This document shows positions 35,708 to 47,346 of a stretch of DNA of 64,000 nucleotides, piece after piece. The stretch's first letter is position 1, and every line of letters starts with the position of its first letter. This DNA is from Leptolyngbya iicbica LK (GTDB lineage Bacteria > Cyanobacteriota > Cyanobacteriia > Phormidesmidales > Phormidesmidaceae). The stretch is taken from the NCBI RefSeq assembly GCF_004212215.1, contig NZ_QVFV01000012.1, forward strand, positions 1 through 64,000. Reading direction: 5' to 3'. The notes beneath the pieces are model-generated. The model searched no databases. It was not told the DNA's origin and saw nothing but the letters and a program-made list of their open reading frames with translations. Both the position numbers and the translations under genes were made by a program.

Positions 35708-36352
35708 ATGAGTTTTGACCACAAACCGCGTATCCTGTTCCTCTACGGTTCTTTAAGAGAACGTTCCTACAGCCGTTTACTGGCCGAAGAAGCCGCCCGC
35801 ATCATCGAAGACTTTGGCGCTGAGGTGCAATTCTTTGACCCCAGAGGTTTGCCATTGCACGGGGCTGAGCCTGACACCCATCCCAAAGTTCAGGAACTGC
35901 GAGAGTTATCCCTATGGTCGGAAGGCCAGGTGTGGTCTAGTCCAGAGATGCATGGCAACATTTCGGGACTGATGAAAACCCAGATTGATTGGATCCCGCT
36001 CAGCATCGGAGCGATTCGGCCAACCCAGGGCCGCACCCTGGCGGTCATGCAGGTCTCCGGCGGCTCCCAATCCTTCAACGCGGTCAATACCATGCGCTTG
36101 CTGGGACGCTGGATGCGCATGTTCACCATTCCCAATCAGTCTTCCGTAGCCAAGGCGTATCAAGAGTTCAATGAAGACGGCACCATGAAGGAATCAGCCT
36201 ATCGCGATCGCGTAGTGGACGTGATGGAGGAGCTTTATCGCTTTACCCTGCTGCTACGAGACCAGGTGGATGACCTGACCGATCGCTACAGCGAACGTAA
36301 GGCCGCAGCGGCTAAACAGATTGAGCAAGCTGCTCAGAAAGCAGTGCAGTAA
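35708..36352 (+). CDS. arsH: ArsH, NADPH-dependent FMN reductase of organoarsenical detoxification
   Basis: 214 residues with the flavodoxin-like FMN-binding loop [18 protein letters not shown] and the ArsH signatures [54 protein letters not shown] and [16 protein letters not shown]. Characterised ArsH enzymes oxidise trivalent methyl/aryl arsenicals and reduce quinones. No arsB, arsC or arsR is adjacent. It follows a gene of unknown function with 27 bases between and is on the same strand as the phn operon. Confidence 0.93.
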   Translation: MSFDHKPRILFLYGSLRERSYSRLLAEEAARIIEDFGAEVQFFDPRGLPLHGAEPDTHPKVQELRELSLWSEGQVWSSPEMHGNISGLMKTQIDWIPLSIGAIRPTQGRTLAVMQVSGGSQSFNAVNTMRLLGRWMRMFTIPNQSSVAKAYQEFNEDGTMKESAYRDRVVDVMEELYRFTLLLRDQVDDLTDRYSERKAAAAKQIEQAAQKAVQ

Positions 36353-36453
36353 TCCCAAAGCCGTACTCTACATATCAGGGGCATGGCATCTTCTCCGGTA
36401 ATTCCCCCAGCTGACTCGGTAATCGAATGTACGAAGCTCATTCAATATTGAAC

Positions 36454-36525
<72 letters not shown>

Positions 36526-36967
36526 TAGTCGAGAGTTGCATCTTACTAGAGAACTCCACTCCATTATCTATTCTCCTGACAAATCAGCAACCACCTCAGC
36601 CGTCATCACTTGTTGATCGGGAAGGCCGATTTGTCATGCTTTCCAGGCTTACAATTCCAGCGGCAAAAACGTCTGAAAGCATTGTCAACACTGGTTTAGC
36701 ACATGTGCTGCAGGATTGACCAAACGCCCCATGTCCTGAGAGGGCAAATGGTCGGCCCAATCAGCGAATATCATATGATGCAAAGTTTCCAGTATTCATG
36801 CTGGTGAACCGACGGGATGGGCTAATGTAAGGTATCAATAACGTAGGGTTGAGAGGCCCTACGCTCTCTTAATTGAGAGGGTTGCCTGTCCGATCAGAAT
36901 GAGCTATCAGGCGCGATCGCACCTATAGTTTTCTGAGCTTGACTCCACAGACACGAATCGCTGCATC
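36526..36967. other. Intergenic region between tRNA-Arg and the Npun_F0813-like gene
   Basis: About 440 bases. At 36860-36890 there is a weak hairpin-like stretch (GTTGAGAGGCCC and TTAATTGAGAGGG) that I cannot assign. It would include the tRNA promoter and that of the next gene. No further gene is supported. Confidence 0.35.
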
Positions 36968-37633
36968 ATGTTCATTCTTAAGCGTCAGGATGTTGATATT
37001 AAAAATGTTCAGCATCCCAGTAAGGAACAGCCAATCCCAATCTTGTACTATCAGGGGCAGACTTTTCGGCTGCTGAGTGTTTTTGCGGCAGCGCAAGAAG
37101 AAGAAGCCATGGCGCTCTGGCGCGACCTGACTGACAACCGGGGCAAGGCCTGCGTGCTGTTAGAAGAGACCGAACGCTTTAGCATTTGGGGCAAGATTCG
37201 GCTGGATGCGTTAGACCAAGACAGCAGCCAAGGCAGTGGCCAACCAGCCGCCCAAGCGTTGATTCAAGGCTGCCTCTTAATTTTGCAGGCTTTATTTATT
37301 GATATTGAAGATTTGCTGGGAGCCAAGCAGGCTAACTTGTTTGAGAGCGAGATCTCGAGCGCTCTGATGCAGTGGCGGTTTCCGCAAGTCAATTCAGAAA
37401 AGGCCATTAAAAGTCTGTTGACGATGGATCCGCTGGCGACTCAGGTGCCCCCTTGGGAAGAGCACCACTTGCAGCGACTTTTAGAAGAAATGCATCGGTT
37501 GGGCAAGGATGCCTTTGGCAATGCCAACTTTACGGAGCGATCGCTCGATGCCATCGAAGATCTCTCGAATAATGAACAAAAACAGTTCATGAGTTGGCTC
37601 TCGATGTCGCCTTCTGGCAAGTTGTGGCAATAA
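36968..37633 (+). CDS. Conserved cyanobacterial protein, Npun_F0813-like family
   Basis: 221 residues. Its N-terminus (MFILKRQDVDIKNVQHPSKE, then ILYYQGQTFRLLSVF and RDLTDNRGKACVLLEE) matches what I recall of the Npun_F0813 family, restricted to cyanobacteria and of unknown function. It is predicted soluble, with alpha/beta N-terminal and helical C-terminal halves. It is a single gene, well spaced from its neighbours. Confidence 0.75.
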   Translation: MFILKRQDVDIKNVQHPSKEQPIPILYYQGQTFRLLSVFAAAQEEEAMALWRDLTDNRGKACVLLEETERFSIWGKIRLDALDQDSSQGSGQPAAQALIQGCLLILQALFIDIEDLLGAKQANLFESEISSALMQWRFPQVNSEKAIKSLLTMDPLATQVPPWEEHHLQRLLEEMHRLGKDAFGNANFTERSLDAIEDLSNNEQKQFMSWLSMSPSGKLWQ

Positions 37634-37856
37634 GGAAGCAAACGGCTTGACATCAGCTCATGCTGCAAACTAGCCGAGTTTGATGCCCCCTGCCTTACGT
37701 ATTGCTAACCCTGGATAGATTTAATGCGTCAGTTTAGCGATATTGCGGTAAAACAAGACCTACTGGGTTATTCTGCTGTGATTTGAGCGCCTCAAAAGCG
37801 ACCTCAACGGGTTGAACTTTCCCAAACTTGTTGTGTGCTCTGAGGAGAGTATTCCA

Positions 37857-38906
37857 TTGAGCAAGCAGTCTTCCTCCTCTTCTTCGCTGTTGTCAAACAA
37901 TGCCCTGATCACCCTTTCGATCATTTGGGCATTGCTGGCAATTTTCATTTTTCTGTTTTTCAGCGTGCTGCCAGAAGGGGCCGACACGCGGCCAAACTGG
38001 TATCTCAACACCATTACCATTATTGAAACTGGCGCGTTTCTCTTTGCGAGTTTTTTGTGCTTTCGTAATTGGCAAAGTAGTCAAATCGTCAGTGGACGAG
38101 GCGTCTGGCTATCGATTGGAATTGGCTTGCTACTGTATGCCGGTGGCAATATCTTCTTTTATCTGTGGAATAACGTTTTTGGTCTAGATCCGTCGGTGTC
38201 CTTTGGCGACTTCTTTTATCTGTCGTCCTATGTCTTTTTGGCTGTGGGGATGTTTAAGGCGGTGTTGCCCCGTCGCCTCAACCTGGATCCCAAGCAATGG
38301 GCAATCGTGGTTATCGTGGCCGTCTTGGGTGCAGCGCTGGCGATTTTCCCCCAATTTGGCGGCGATGAGGCCGCGATCGCTCCCCCGATGCCGCCATCGG
38401 TGTCTGCTCGGGTCACGCTGGCGTCTCCGGCTTGGGCGCAAGACCCGCCGCCTGCTGAGCCTGCTCCTGCGGAACCCGTCCCCGCTGAATCGGCCCCCGC
38501 TGAACCGACGCCTACTGAACCCGTTCCGGTGGAAGTTGACGAAGCACCGCCATCGACAGCGCCGGGGTGGGCGGTGAGCATTGACAACCTCCTCGATCCG
38601 TTTGTGGATATTGTGGGCTATCTCTACATTTTCGGCGACTGGTTATTGTTGGTCGTGGCCACGACGTTGCTCGTTGCTTTTTGGGGCGGTCGCTTTTCGC
38701 AGTCGTGGAAATTGATCGCGATCGCGGCCTTCTGCCTCTACATCGCCGATATGTTTTTCGCCTACCAAGACAACTATATCGAAGGTGCGGTGTGGGAAGT
38801 CTTTTGGACGTTCTCCGCGCTGTTCTTTGGGCTGGGGGCCGTGGTAGAAAATGCGATCTCAAGTCGTTCGCGGCGCGGTGCTCGCCGCCGTCGAGTACAG
38901 TCCTGA
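37857..38906 (+). CDS. Polytopic membrane protein with Pro/Glu/Ala-repeat loop
   Basis: 349 residues from TTG 37857, which has GAGGAGAG upstream; a TTG 45 bases earlier also opens the frame. About eight hydrophobic segments are seen. Between the N-terminal block (about 15-165) and the C-terminal block (about 260-330) lies a loop of degenerate PAEP/PTEP repeats (about 195-240), probably periplasmic. The ending is Arg-rich (SRRGARRRR). I do not recognise the family; the N-terminal half resembles the histidine-kinase-associated MASE-like or 'DUF' sensor regions only loosely. A terminator follows. Confidence 0.7.
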   Translation: MSKQSSSSSSLLSNNALITLSIIWALLAIFIFLFFSVLPEGADTRPNWYLNTITIIETGAFLFASFLCFRNWQSSQIVSGRGVWLSIGIGLLLYAGGNIFFYLWNNVFGLDPSVSFGDFFYLSSYVFLAVGMFKAVLPRRLNLDPKQWAIVVIVAVLGAALAIFPQFGGDEAAIAPPMPPSVSARVTLASPAWAQDPPPAEPAPAEPVPAESAPAEPTPTEPVPVEVDEAPPSTAPGWAVSIDNLLDPFVDIVGYLYIFGDWLLLVVATTLLVAFWGGRFSQSWKLIAIAAFCLYIADMFFAYQDNYIEGAVWEVFWTFSALFFGLGAVVENAISSRSRRGARRRRVQS

Positions 38907-38949
38907 AACCTGTCAGACTCCGTTGCGCTGTCTGCCTTGTTGACTCTCC

Positions 38950-38997
38950 AAAACTCGCGATCGCGCCTACCAATCCAAGCGGGCGATCGCGAGTTTT
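38950..38997. terminator. Bidirectional terminator with HIP1 octamers in the stem
   Basis: Perfect 15-base arms AAAACTCGCGATCGC (38950-38964) and its complement (38983-38997) are followed by GATTTTTC on the plus strand. It lies between two convergent genes and can stop both. Each arm contains a GCGATCGC octamer. Confidence 0.85.
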
Positions 38998-39034
38998 GAT
39001 TTTTCTGGCTGTGTGGCAGCAGCGATGGGGGAAA

Positions 39035-40114
39035 TCAAGCGATCGTGATTTCCTCCGACAAATACACGTCTTGAATCAGGTGAAAGAGCTTAACCCCTTC
39101 GGCAAAGTCGCGCTGAAAGGTTTTGCGACCGGAAATGAGGCCACAGCCCCCCGCCCGCTTGTTAATGACCGCCGTGCGTATCGCTGCCGCAAAATCATTT
39201 TTGCCTGAGGCTCCGCCAGAGTTGATGAGTCCGGCTCGGCCCGCATAGCAATTCAGCACTTGATAACGGGTTAAGTCGATGGGATGGTCGCTGGTCAGGT
39301 CGGAATAAACCCGGTCATCCGTGCGGCCAAACTTTTGCCCAGTGGCTTGGGCCACGGCTCGATAGCCGCCGTTATTTTCCGGCAGCTTTTGCTTGATGAT
39401 GTCGGCTCCAATGGTGGTGCCCAGGTGGTTGGCCTGTCCCGTCAAATCAGCTGATAGGTGATAATCCTGATCTTGCTTGAAGGCACTGTTGCGTAGGTAA
39501 CACCACAGAATCGTCGCCATTCCCAGTTCGTGGGCGCGGGCAAAAGCTGCTCGCACTTCTTGGAGCTGTCGGGTGGCCTGCTCGGATCCGAAGTAAATCG
39601 TCGCCCCCACGGCCACGGCTCCCAAGTTCCAAGCTTGCTCGACCGAGGCATACATGACCTGATCATTGGTGTTGGGAAAGGTCAAAAGTTCGCTGTGATT
39701 GAGCTTGGCGATAAAGGGGATGCGGTGGGCGTATTGACGTGACACACTGCCCAAGACGCCTACCGTGGTGGCAACGGCATTACAGCCTCCAGCGATCGCC
39801 AACTCGATAATATTTTCGGGATCAAAGTAAATGGGATTGGGCGCAAAAGAGGCCGCAGCGGAATGCTCGATGCCCTGATCGACAGGCAAAATCGACAAGT
39901 ACCCAGTATTCGCCAATCGGCCGCTGCCATAAAGCTGTTGCAGGCTGCGGAGGACTTGGGGATTGCGATCGCTCTGCGCAAAAATTCGTGACACCCAGTC
40001 AGAGCCTGGCAAGTGTAACAAGGCTTTTGAAACCTTCGCGGTGTGGTTCAGTAAATCGTCCGCCTCATCACCTAAATAGTCACCGATTGTGTGCGCTACG
40101 GGAGTCGCCACCAT
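39035..40114 (-). CDS. fbaB: Class I fructose-bisphosphate aldolase (FbaB/DhnA type)
   Basis: 359 residues. It is a Schiff-base aldolase of the archaeal/bacterial FbaB group, cleaving fructose-1,6-bisphosphate in glycolysis and the Calvin cycle. Matches include the N-terminal [53 protein letters not shown], the ADIIKQKLP lysine region, and [11 protein letters not shown]. It is convergent with the preceding membrane-protein gene. The 255-base gap upstream includes a hairpin near 40216-40246 between it and the divergent VOC gene. Confidence 0.92.
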   Translation of the reverse strand: MVATPVAHTIGDYLGDEADDLLNHTAKVSKALLHLPGSDWVSRIFAQSDRNPQVLRSLQQLYGSGRLANTGYLSILPVDQGIEHSAAASFAPNPIYFDPENIIELAIAGGCNAVATTVGVLGSVSRQYAHRIPFIAKLNHSELLTFPNTNDQVMYASVEQAWNLGAVAVGATIYFGSEQATRQLQEVRAAFARAHELGMATILWCYLRNSAFKQDQDYHLSADLTGQANHLGTTIGADIIKQKLPENNGGYRAVAQATGQKFGRTDDRVYSDLTSDHPIDLTRYQVLNCYAGRAGLINSGGASGKNDFAAAIRTAVINKRAGGCGLISGRKTFQRDFAEGVKLFHLIQDVYLSEEITIA

Positions 40115-40369
40115 TTCTTCTCTGTCTCCATATGCAACCTCAGCCAGTCTGACTTGCGGCCCATCCGAGGCGACCTAGCAATCTGCCAAGACTCACTGTT
40201 CATCTTTAGGCTAAGGGGCCGCTGGGGAAGCGGCTTCCCCCAGACCACAGATCTCGGCCCATAACCAGCGATAGAGACCGTCGCCCAGCCGTCGCCAGTG
40301 GAATCATCGGCAAGATGCAGCCGCCGATGGCAATCGGTAGCCTAGAGAGGCTGCCCCCAAATTTGTACA

Positions 40370-40744
40370 ATGTCACAGTCTTTTTGCCACGCGGCCTTTG
40401 TGGCTCTAGCCACCAACCGTCTCAACGAGTTGACGAAATTTTATGAGGCGCTGCTGCAAACGCCACCCAGTAGTTTGATGGCCGATCGCTATGCCGAGTT
40501 TGCGATCGCCGGTCTCAAACTGGCCCTCTTTCAACCGCAGGCCACTCACCAAAGCGAATTTGCTCAGCCCGACCACGCCGCCATGAGTTTGTGTTTAGAA
40601 GTGGCGAATCTGGAGGCGGCGATCGCCCACCTCACCCACCTCGGCTACGCCCCACCGGAAGCCATCACCACAGCTTCCCACGGTCGCGAAGTCTACGCCT
40701 ATGATCCCGACGGCAACCGCCTCATCTTGCATCAGTCGTCGTAA
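40370..40744 (+). CDS. VOC (glyoxalase/bleomycin-resistance) family protein
   Basis: 124 residues. Two beta-alpha-beta-beta-beta modules of the vicinal oxygen chelate fold; CHAAFVALATNRLNELTKFY starts the first. The C-terminal YAYDPDGNRLILHQS is the typical VOC ending with a metal-ligand Glu replaced by His/Leu context. The chemistry is unknown. The gene is divergent from fbaB and convergent with the DUF3593 gene. Confidence 0.83.
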   Translation: MSQSFCHAAFVALATNRLNELTKFYEALLQTPPSSLMADRYAEFAIAGLKLALFQPQATHQSEFAQPDHAAMSLCLEVANLEAAIAHLTHLGYAPPEAITTASHGREVYAYDPDGNRLILHQSS

Positions 40745-40784
40745 CCGTTCCCCTCGTTAAGGCGAGCTGCCATGAGAACACGCT

Positions 40785-41096
40785 CTATTTTTGGGCGGTT
40801 TCGCGTTGGCGCTGCACGACCACTTGCCGAAAGCCCAGCACCACCAAAATATTCGAAATCGTCAAAAATGACTCCGCCGAGCCATGCAGCCAATCGACAT
40901 TGGCGAGTTCGGCGCCGTAAGCCTGTTGCGCATAAATGCCAGCGGGAATCGTGATGACGACAAACACCAGTAAAAAATAAAATCCCACCAGGGCGAGACG
41001 CGGTGTTTGTCCTGACCGCGTCACAAAAAACAAAAATCCCAGATAGGGAAACAGCGACATGGCAAACAAATTTTGCTTGTCCAATAACGTTTCCAT
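40785..41096 (-). CDS. DUF3593 family small membrane protein
   Basis: 103 residues with three hydrophobic segments (about 10-28, 35-55, 72-90). Typical family sequence is LFAMSLFPYLGFLFFVTRSG and GFYFLLVFVVITIPAGIYA. It is found in cyanobacteria and plastids, and its function is unknown. It follows the DUF2499 gene 68 bases downstream on the same strand, a pairing I recognise from cyanobacterial genomes, so they are probably one operon. Confidence 0.82.
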   Translation of the reverse strand: METLLDKQNLFAMSLFPYLGFLFFVTRSGQTPRLALVGFYFLLVFVVITIPAGIYAQQAYGAELANVDWLHGSAESFLTISNILVVLGFRQVVVQRQRETAQK

Positions 41097-41164
41097 CGCC
41101 TTACTCCAAACGAATACTGCTGCTGGGGCGGGTTGCAGAGGAGGGGCTCGCCGCCGCTCTGCAA

Positions 41165-41482
41165 CTAACCTTCTACGGAATCTTGTGAGGTCTTAGCTTG
41201 CCGCCAAATCCACCAGGCGGCGAGACATGCGGTGGAATTACCCACCACTGTCATGCCCGCTTGCAGCGTCACCAGCCACGACAGAGACTCGGCATTATCA
41301 AAAAAGTGCCAGGTGCAGGCACACATCGCGCTGATCAACGAGGGCAACATGCCAAAGGAGAGCGCTCGCCAAGCCGTGTGGCCCGTCACCCCGGCAAACA
41401 CCCAAATGAACCAGATCGCGGCAATCCATTCAACAACGCTGGTGATGTGAACCACCCAGGTGGGAATTGAGAGGGCATGCAT
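41165..41482 (-). CDS. DUF2499 (Ycf49-like) membrane protein
   Basis: 105 residues from ATG 41482. It begins MHALSIPTWVVHITSVVEWI and contains ALSFGMLPSLISAMCACTWH, both characteristic of DUF2499/Ycf49. It has about three membrane spans. Its function is unknown; homologues are encoded in some algal plastids. A longer frame reaches 41551 but the family starts at this Met. It is upstream of the DUF3593 gene. Confidence 0.85.
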   Translation of the reverse strand: MHALSIPTWVVHITSVVEWIAAIWFIWVFAGVTGHTAWRALSFGMLPSLISAMCACTWHFFDNAESLSWLVTLQAGMTVVGNSTACLAAWWIWRQAKTSQDSVEG

Positions 41483-41697
41483 AGAATTTGCAACAGCAGA
41501 TAACAGCAGGGGGCAGACAAGCTCAGCACGGCCATCGTTAGCAGTCACCAACTTGTCCTTCTAGTAAAAGGGCGATCGCCCTTGCCCATCATCCCCCAAG
41601 CGGACGTGTTTCCCAACCGTTGGGTCGCTTTTTTGCTCCTTGTAGGCGGCCAATTCAGCAGTATGGTAAGAGGGGCATTTGGGGCAACGGAGTGGGG

Positions 41698-42783
41698 ATG
41701 AGAGTTGTACTGTGTGGTTATTACGGCATGGGAAACGGCGGCGATGAAGCCCTGTTGGCGGCGCTGCTGCAAATGCTGCCGCCGCACGTGACGCCGGTCG
41801 TGCTATCGGGCAATCCTGATGCTACCCGACGGGATCATGGCGTCGAGGCTTACCCCCGCAAGTCTTTAGCGGGAATTTGGGCGGCGTTTAAAGGCGCCGA
41901 GGGGTTTATCTGGGGCGGCGGTAGTTTGATGCAAGATGCCACCAGTGCCCTGAATCCGATTTACTACGGTGGGCTGATGCTGTGGGCTCAGCTGCGCGGC
42001 CTCAAAACGGTCGCCTGGGCTCAGGGCATCGGGCCGTTGCAGCGGGGCTGGGCACGACGACTGGCCTACAAAACCTATCACCAATGTACGGGGGTGACGG
42101 TGCGCGATCGCGCTTCGGCAGCCCAGGCGGCTAACTGGGGGGTACGGGCTTGGCTTTCTCCCGATCCGGTCTGGGCGTTGAGTTCCACCCCTGTGCCCGG
42201 ACTGGCGGATTTTCCAGCCCCGCGCGTCGCGGTCTCATTGCGGAGTCACCCCTGGCTAACGCCCGATCGCCTAGCTAATTTTGGCGAAGCCCTGGCGAAC
42301 TTTCAAACCGCTACAGATGCCAGCATTTTGTTAGTCCCGTTTCAAGCCAGTAATGATCTGGCCATTGCCGAGGCGATCGCGCCGCAACTCCCCGGCCCGC
42401 ATCAGATCCTGTCGTTGACCGATCCCCGCCAGCTCAAAGGCGTATTTCGCGGAGTGGAAATGGCGATCGCCATGCGACTCCATGCGCTGATCATGGCCGC
42501 TGCCGAGGGCTGCCGCTGCTTTGCCCTGAGCTATGACCCCAAAGTGACCTATCTGGCCGAAGACCTCGCCATGCCCGGTTGGGAAATGGCTCCCGTCACT
42601 GATCCGGTCATGCCGACTGACTTTGCGCTGGCGGCGTGGCCCGACAGTGCCGCCGCGATGACCCAGACCTGGTTAAAACATTATGCGAATGGACTGCCCG
42701 CTTCACCAGAACAGATTCAGTCACGGGTCGATCGCGCCCTCATCCATCAAGAAATGCTGCAGCGATTTCTCGCCGACTCATAG
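41698..42783 (+). CDS. csaB: Polysaccharide pyruvyl transferase CsaB
   Basis: 361 residues from ATG 41698 (an upstream start at 41620 is possible but unsupported). CsaB adds pyruvyl ketals to cell-wall polysaccharide so that S-layer or SLH-domain proteins can bind. Matching motifs are LCGYYGMGNGGDEALLAALL, IWGGGSLMQDATS, AQGIGPL and the C-terminal AMRLHALIMAAAEGCRCFAL. The last 40 residues are less conserved. It reads toward the convergent prmC, 28 bases away. Confidence 0.93.
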   Translation: MRVVLCGYYGMGNGGDEALLAALLQMLPPHVTPVVLSGNPDATRRDHGVEAYPRKSLAGIWAAFKGAEGFIWGGGSLMQDATSALNPIYYGGLMLWAQLRGLKTVAWAQGIGPLQRGWARRLAYKTYHQCTGVTVRDRASAAQAANWGVRAWLSPDPVWALSSTPVPGLADFPAPRVAVSLRSHPWLTPDRLANFGEALANFQTATDASILLVPFQASNDLAIAEAIAPQLPGPHQILSLTDPRQLKGVFRGVEMAIAMRLHALIMAAAEGCRCFALSYDPKVTYLAEDLAMPGWEMAPVTDPVMPTDFALAAWPDSAAAMTQTWLKHYANGLPASPEQIQSRVDRALIHQEMLQRFLADS

Positions 42784-42811
42784 CTCAGCCTGCAGGTAGG
42801 GACAACTGGGA

Positions 42812-43729
42812 TCAACGTCGCACGGCCTGGACAAAGCGATCGCACCTGGCCAAATCGGCCACGGGCTGGATCTCTCGATATTGTTGGGTCGCCTTTAACA
42901 GTTCCCTAATCGCTGCCGATTGTCCCTGCATATGCTCCACCAGCCACAGGCCACCCGCGACCAAATAGTCCGGCGCCGTGATGACCAAGTGCCGGATTGC
43001 TGCCAAGCCATCATCACCCCCGTCTAAAGCCAGATGCGGTTCATGGTGGGCGACTTCGGGTTCCAGCGTTGAGACCACCGCCGTGGGAATATACGGTGGG
43101 TTGGAGACGATGCCAGCTAATTGGCCGTGCCACTTTGACAAAGGCTCAAACCATTCTCCTTGTAAAAACTGGATGCGATCGCTCAGGCCATGGTCCACTG
43201 CATTTTGTTGGGCGATCGCTAACGCCGCACCACTCACATCCACCGCGAGAATCTTGGCTTTTGGCAACGCCTGCGCGAGGCCCAGGGCGATCGCGCCGCT
43301 GCCAGTGCCCAAATCTACCCAAGTACCCTGGCTGAGAGCTGTCGCTTGGGGGTTTTGTGCCAGCCAGTCCATGACTACATCAATGACCAATTCCGTTTCG
43401 GGCCGGGGAATCAAGACGGCTGGCGACACCCGTAAGGACAAATCGCGCCAAGCCACCTCCCCCACCAAATGTTGAATGGGTACGCGATCACTCAGACGTT
43501 TTTGCCAGCGAGCCTCAAGTTCCGCCAGGAGAACCCGCGAGGGCACTTGGGTAACTTGCGCTAAAGTCCCGAGCCGCAGCGCCAGACTATCGACTTGGCA
43601 CAACCCGCGCAGCAACCAATCCACTTCGGTCAGGTCAATTTGGTGGATTTGAGCTTGCGCCCGCGCCTGCGATCGCCAGGCCCACAAGTCCTGACCGCTC
43701 AGCCGATAGGGAAACGCCGCCACCCTCAC
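42812..43729 (-). CDS. prmC: Peptide chain release factor N5-glutamine methyltransferase
   Basis: 305 residues. PrmC/HemK methylates the Gln of the GGQ motif in RF1/RF2. It has an N-terminal helical domain (about 1-90), then the SAM-binding VDLGTGSGAIALGLA and the catalytic GIVSNPPYIP. The C-terminus ends VADLARCDRFVQAVRR. The start is uncertain: several GTG codons occur in the CACCCTCACA-type repeat at the beginning, and I take 43729. Hom lies 45 bases upstream on the same strand. Confidence 0.93.
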   Translation of the reverse strand: MRVAAFPYRLSGQDLWAWRSQARAQAQIHQIDLTEVDWLLRGLCQVDSLALRLGTLAQVTQVPSRVLLAELEARWQKRLSDRVPIQHLVGEVAWRDLSLRVSPAVLIPRPETELVIDVVMDWLAQNPQATALSQGTWVDLGTGSGAIALGLAQALPKAKILAVDVSGAALAIAQQNAVDHGLSDRIQFLQGEWFEPLSKWHGQLAGIVSNPPYIPTAVVSTLEPEVAHHEPHLALDGGDDGLAAIRHLVITAPDYLVAGGLWLVEHMQGQSAAIRELLKATQQYREIQPVADLARCDRFVQAVRR

Positions 43730-43773
43730 ACCCTGTGACTCTCATACCCTGCCACCTTCATACCCTGCCACCC
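43730..43773. repeat. STRR-like degenerate short repeats
   Basis: The stretch between prmC and hom is built of variants of CATACCCTGCCACC and CCCTCACA. Similar repeats lie at 57958-58020. It looks like the short tandemly repeated sequences of cyanobacteria. Confidence 0.45.
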
Positions 43774-45093
43774 TCACAGCACCCGCAATACGCTCGGCAC
43801 CTGTTGAATATTGGCAAACTCCCGCAGTTCGGCCAACGCCGCTTGAAAGTTGCTCTCTTTCACTTCATGGGTGACCACGACCACCTCGGCCGTCTCCCCA
43901 TGCACGTCAATTTGCACCACCGATTCAATGCTGACCTCGTGATTGCCAAAGCAGGTGCCGATGCGGCCAATGACGCCAGCCTGATCTTTCGCCAACAGTC
44001 GCACATAAAAGCGACTCACGATGTCCGCCATGGGACTCACCTGGCAATAATGCTGGTGCGTGCAGGCCAAGAGCGGATTTTGCGGCTCAGAGGCGGCGGC
44101 TACACTTTGCGATTGCAGCGTGCCCACAATATTCAAAATGTCGGACACCACCGCACTCGCGGTGGGCCCTTCCCCAGCCCCCGGCCCAAAGAACATCACC
44201 TGACCAATGGGATCACCTTCCACCAAGATGGCGTTGTAGACATCGTTGACGCTAGCCAGGGGATGATGCTTGGGCACCAATGTTGGATGCACCCGTAGTT
44301 GTAGCTGCTCCAGCGCTTCATTCGACATTGGGCAGGTATCCCGGCGGGCGATCGCCAGCAGCTTAATCACAAAGCCTAAGCGATCGGCATAGGCAATATC
44401 CGAGGCGCTCACATGCCGAATGCCTTCGCAAAACACGTCCTCTAGCTTGATGCGTCCGCCAAAGGCCAGCGATGCCAGAATGGCAATCTTGTCGGCAGCA
44501 TCGAGACCGTCCACATCTGCCGTCGGGTCGGCTTCGGCATAGCCCAGCTTTTGCGCATCGGCCAGAATGGCCTCAAAGTCGCCACCCTCCTCCTGCATCC
44601 GGGTCAAAATATAGTTGGTCGTGCCGTTCACAATGCCCGTCACCGCTTGAATGCGGTTGACTCCCAGCGCTTGCTTCAACGGCTGAATTACCGGAATGCC
44701 GCCCCCGACTGCCGCCTCCAGCAACACATAGACGCCCGCTTCGTTCGCTGCTGTAAAAATTTCGTCGCCATAGCGGGCAATCACGGCCTTGTTGGCGGTC
44801 ACCACATGCTTGCCTTGGCGAATGGCTTCTAAAATCAGCGATCGCGCTGGCTCTAAGCCCCCAATCAGCTCCACCACCACATCCACATTGGGGTCCGTGA
44901 CAATCGCTTGTAAGTCGGTCGTTAAACGGTCTCTCGGCAACTCAATCGCGCGGGGTTTATCGAGCGATCGCACCCCCACCCGATAAATTTCCACGGCTTT
45001 CACTAGCGGGTGCCGCTCTGCCGGATCGAGCAAAATTTTTGCCGTGCCGATCCCGACTGTCCCTAAACCCAATAGACCTACTTTTACCGTCAC
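43774..45093 (-). CDS. hom: Homoserine dehydrogenase
   Basis: 439 residues. It reduces aspartate semialdehyde to homoserine on the path to threonine and methionine. The NAD(P) loop is GLLGLGTVGIGTAKILL; ELIGGLEPARSLI, TANKAVIARYGDEI, GIVNGTTNYILTRM and PTADVDGLDAADKIAILASLAFGG follow. A C-terminal ACT domain (about 350-430) suggests feedback control by threonine. The enzyme is monofunctional, with no aspartokinase domain. Prmc follows 45 bases downstream. Confidence 0.96.
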   Translation of the reverse strand: MTVKVGLLGLGTVGIGTAKILLDPAERHPLVKAVEIYRVGVRSLDKPRAIELPRDRLTTDLQAIVTDPNVDVVVELIGGLEPARSLILEAIRQGKHVVTANKAVIARYGDEIFTAANEAGVYVLLEAAVGGGIPVIQPLKQALGVNRIQAVTGIVNGTTNYILTRMQEEGGDFEAILADAQKLGYAEADPTADVDGLDAADKIAILASLAFGGRIKLEDVFCEGIRHVSASDIAYADRLGFVIKLLAIARRDTCPMSNEALEQLQLRVHPTLVPKHHPLASVNDVYNAILVEGDPIGQVMFFGPGAGEGPTASAVVSDILNIVGTLQSQSVAAASEPQNPLLACTHQHYCQVSPMADIVSRFYVRLLAKDQAGVIGRIGTCFGNHEVSIESVVQIDVHGETAEVVVVTHEVKESNFQAALAELREFANIQQVPSVLRVL

Positions 45094-45154
45094 CGTTAGC
45101 TGATTCCTTTTTGAAAGCCTTTACCAATGGTAGGGGATGCCGTTACGAACAAAA

Positions 45155-45182
45155 ACCGGAGAGGCCCAAAAACCTCCCCGGT
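45155..45182 (-). terminator. Terminator of petH
   Basis: On the minus strand the stem ACCGGGGAGG/CCTCTCCGGT (one A-C mismatch) is followed by TTTTTGTT. It lies about 70 bases after the petH stop. Confidence 0.7.
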
Positions 45183-45250
45183 CCAAACAAAAGAGCGAAT
45201 TGACTAACAACATGCCTCAGTTAAAGGCCGTAGTCGAACGGTGGATAGAC

Positions 45251-47346
<2,096 letters not shown>

